Positions 13,247-13,830 of a stretch of DNA of 13,830 nucleotides are shown piece by piece. Each line of letters begins with the position of its first letter. The first letter of the stretch is position 1. This DNA is from Myxococcota bacterium (GTDB taxonomy: Bacteria; Myxococcota_A; UBA9160; PR03): the NCBI GenBank assembly GCA_025453505.1, contig JALOQG010000031.1, positions 1-13,830 of the forward strand, given 5' to 3'. The notes below the pieces were generated by a model. The model was not told the DNA's origin. It saw only the letters and a program-made list of their open reading frames with translations, and did no database searches. The translations under genes were made by a program, and so were the position numbers.

Positions 13247-13830
13247 GTCGAAGCGCTCCGCGACGTCGCCATGCGACGAACAGCAAACCGGCCATCGCGA
13301 TCCAGCACGCCGTCGGCAACCAGTCGCCGTGACGCGCGTAGAAGGATCCGCCCACCGGTACGGGCCGGCGCGGCACGTCCGCCACGAGCAGCGTCTGCTC
13401 GAAGAGCGGCGTCTGCATGCGGACCCGCCCGCGGTCGTCGATCACGGCCGAGATCCCGGTGTTGGCGGCGCGCGCCGTCCAGACGCGGTTCTCCGCCGAG
13501 CGCAGCGCCGTCATGACGAGGAACTGATGGGGCGCCCCGGTACGCCCGTACCAGGCGTCGTTGGTGATGGCGAGGAGCATCTCGGCTCCGGCGGCTCCGG
13601 CGGGGGAGAGGAATCGACGCACGGCGTCGGGAAAGAGCAGTTCATAGCAGATCGGCACGCCGGCGAGCAGCGCGGTTCCGTCTGCGAGCGGCACGGCAAC
13701 GGCCCGCGGCGCGCGACCGGCCGACACGTCCGTGTTCGCCGCACCGCGCGCGATCGCCTCGACGAAGGTTCCGAGCAGCGCTCGGAACGGCACGTATTCG
13801 CCGAACGGCACGAGCACGGTCTTGTCGTAG
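13239..13830 (-). CDS. lnt: Apolipoprotein N-acyltransferase Lnt, C-terminal part (5' end outside window)
   Basis: Lnt transfers an acyl chain to the N-terminal cysteine of apolipoproteins at the periplasmic face of the inner membrane, the last step of lipoprotein maturation. About 196 residues are visible, covering most of the nitrilase-fold domain and the last membrane helix. The visible part opens with YDKTVLVPFGEYVPF, which carries the catalytic Lys (third visible residue) and the essential Glu of GEYVP. The nucleophile Cys is in PICYE (visible residue 61). Further family motifs are TNDAWYG (visible 89–95) and AANTG (visible 121–125). A hydrophobic segment near visible residues 173–188 fits the terminal helix, and the basic stretch RRR follows it. 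The first catalytic Glu of the triad and the N-terminal membrane helices lie beyond the window edge. The TGA stop overlaps the prfB start within ATGAGTGA, which suggests translational coupling. Confidence 0.95.
   Translation of the reverse strand, partial: YDKTVLVPFGEYVPFRALLGTFVEAIARGAANTDVSAGRAPRAVAVPLADGTALLAGVPICYELLFPDAVRRFLSPAGAAGAEMLLAITNDAWYGRTGAPHQFLVMTALRSAENRVWTARAANTGISAVIDDRGRVRMQTPLFEQTLLVADVPRRPVPVGGSFYARHGDWLPTACWIAMAGLLFVAWRRRGALRHE

Noticed and set aside
1..13830. Search for CRISPR arrays, insertion sequences, tRNA or rRNA genes, attachment sites or a defence or biosynthetic system.
   Set aside because: No direct-repeat arrays, transposase motifs or RNA gene signatures were seen. 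Genes are nearly continuous and all belong to known envelope or translation families.

Overview
All twelve genes in this window lie on the minus strand, so the window reads from high to low coordinates. The very high G+C content (about 70% by eye) and a full set of outer-membrane and lipid A genes indicate a Gram-negative bacterium. The order lnt–prfB–lysS–lolC/E–lolD–bamA–skp–lpxA–lpxI–Gfo/Idh–lpxB–waaA most resembles arrangements I know from Deltaproteobacteria in the broad sense (Desulfobacterota, Myxococcota and related uncultured lineages). That placement is inference from gene order and composition only.

Layout, in transcription order. (1) 13830–8049: the 3' part of lnt, then prfB with a classic programmed +1 frameshift, lysS, a Lol permease with an unusual N-terminal membrane domain, and lolD. 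Neighbours overlap or lie 4 nt apart, so this looks like one transcript. (2) 8048–7897: the only real intergenic gap (152 nt). It holds a plausible sigma70-type promoter and a perfect 8-bp inverted repeat overlapping it. (3) 7896–1: bamA (TTG start), skp/ompH, lpxA, lpxI, a Gfo/Idh oxidoreductase, lpxB and the 5' end of waaA, again tightly packed.

The genes form an envelope-building block. Lnt finishes lipoproteins and the LolC/E–LolD exporter extracts them from the inner membrane. BamA inserts outer-membrane proteins and Skp chaperones them. LpxA, LpxI and LpxB carry out lipid A steps 1, 4 and 5, and WaaA adds Kdo. PrfB and LysS are translation genes often linked to this block. lpxD and fabZ, which usually sit between skp and lpxA, are absent, and a Gfo/Idh enzyme that could be GnnA-like sits between lpxI and lpxB.

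I found no mobile element, CRISPR array, RNA gene or clear defence or biosynthetic novelty. This is a conserved housekeeping region. The points most worth following are the extra five-helix N-terminal domain of the Lol permease, the BamA architecture (TolB/FlgO-like domain plus six POTRA repeats), the promoter/dyad before bamA, the orphan Gfo/Idh enzyme, and the prfB recoding site, which automatic gene callers tend to break.
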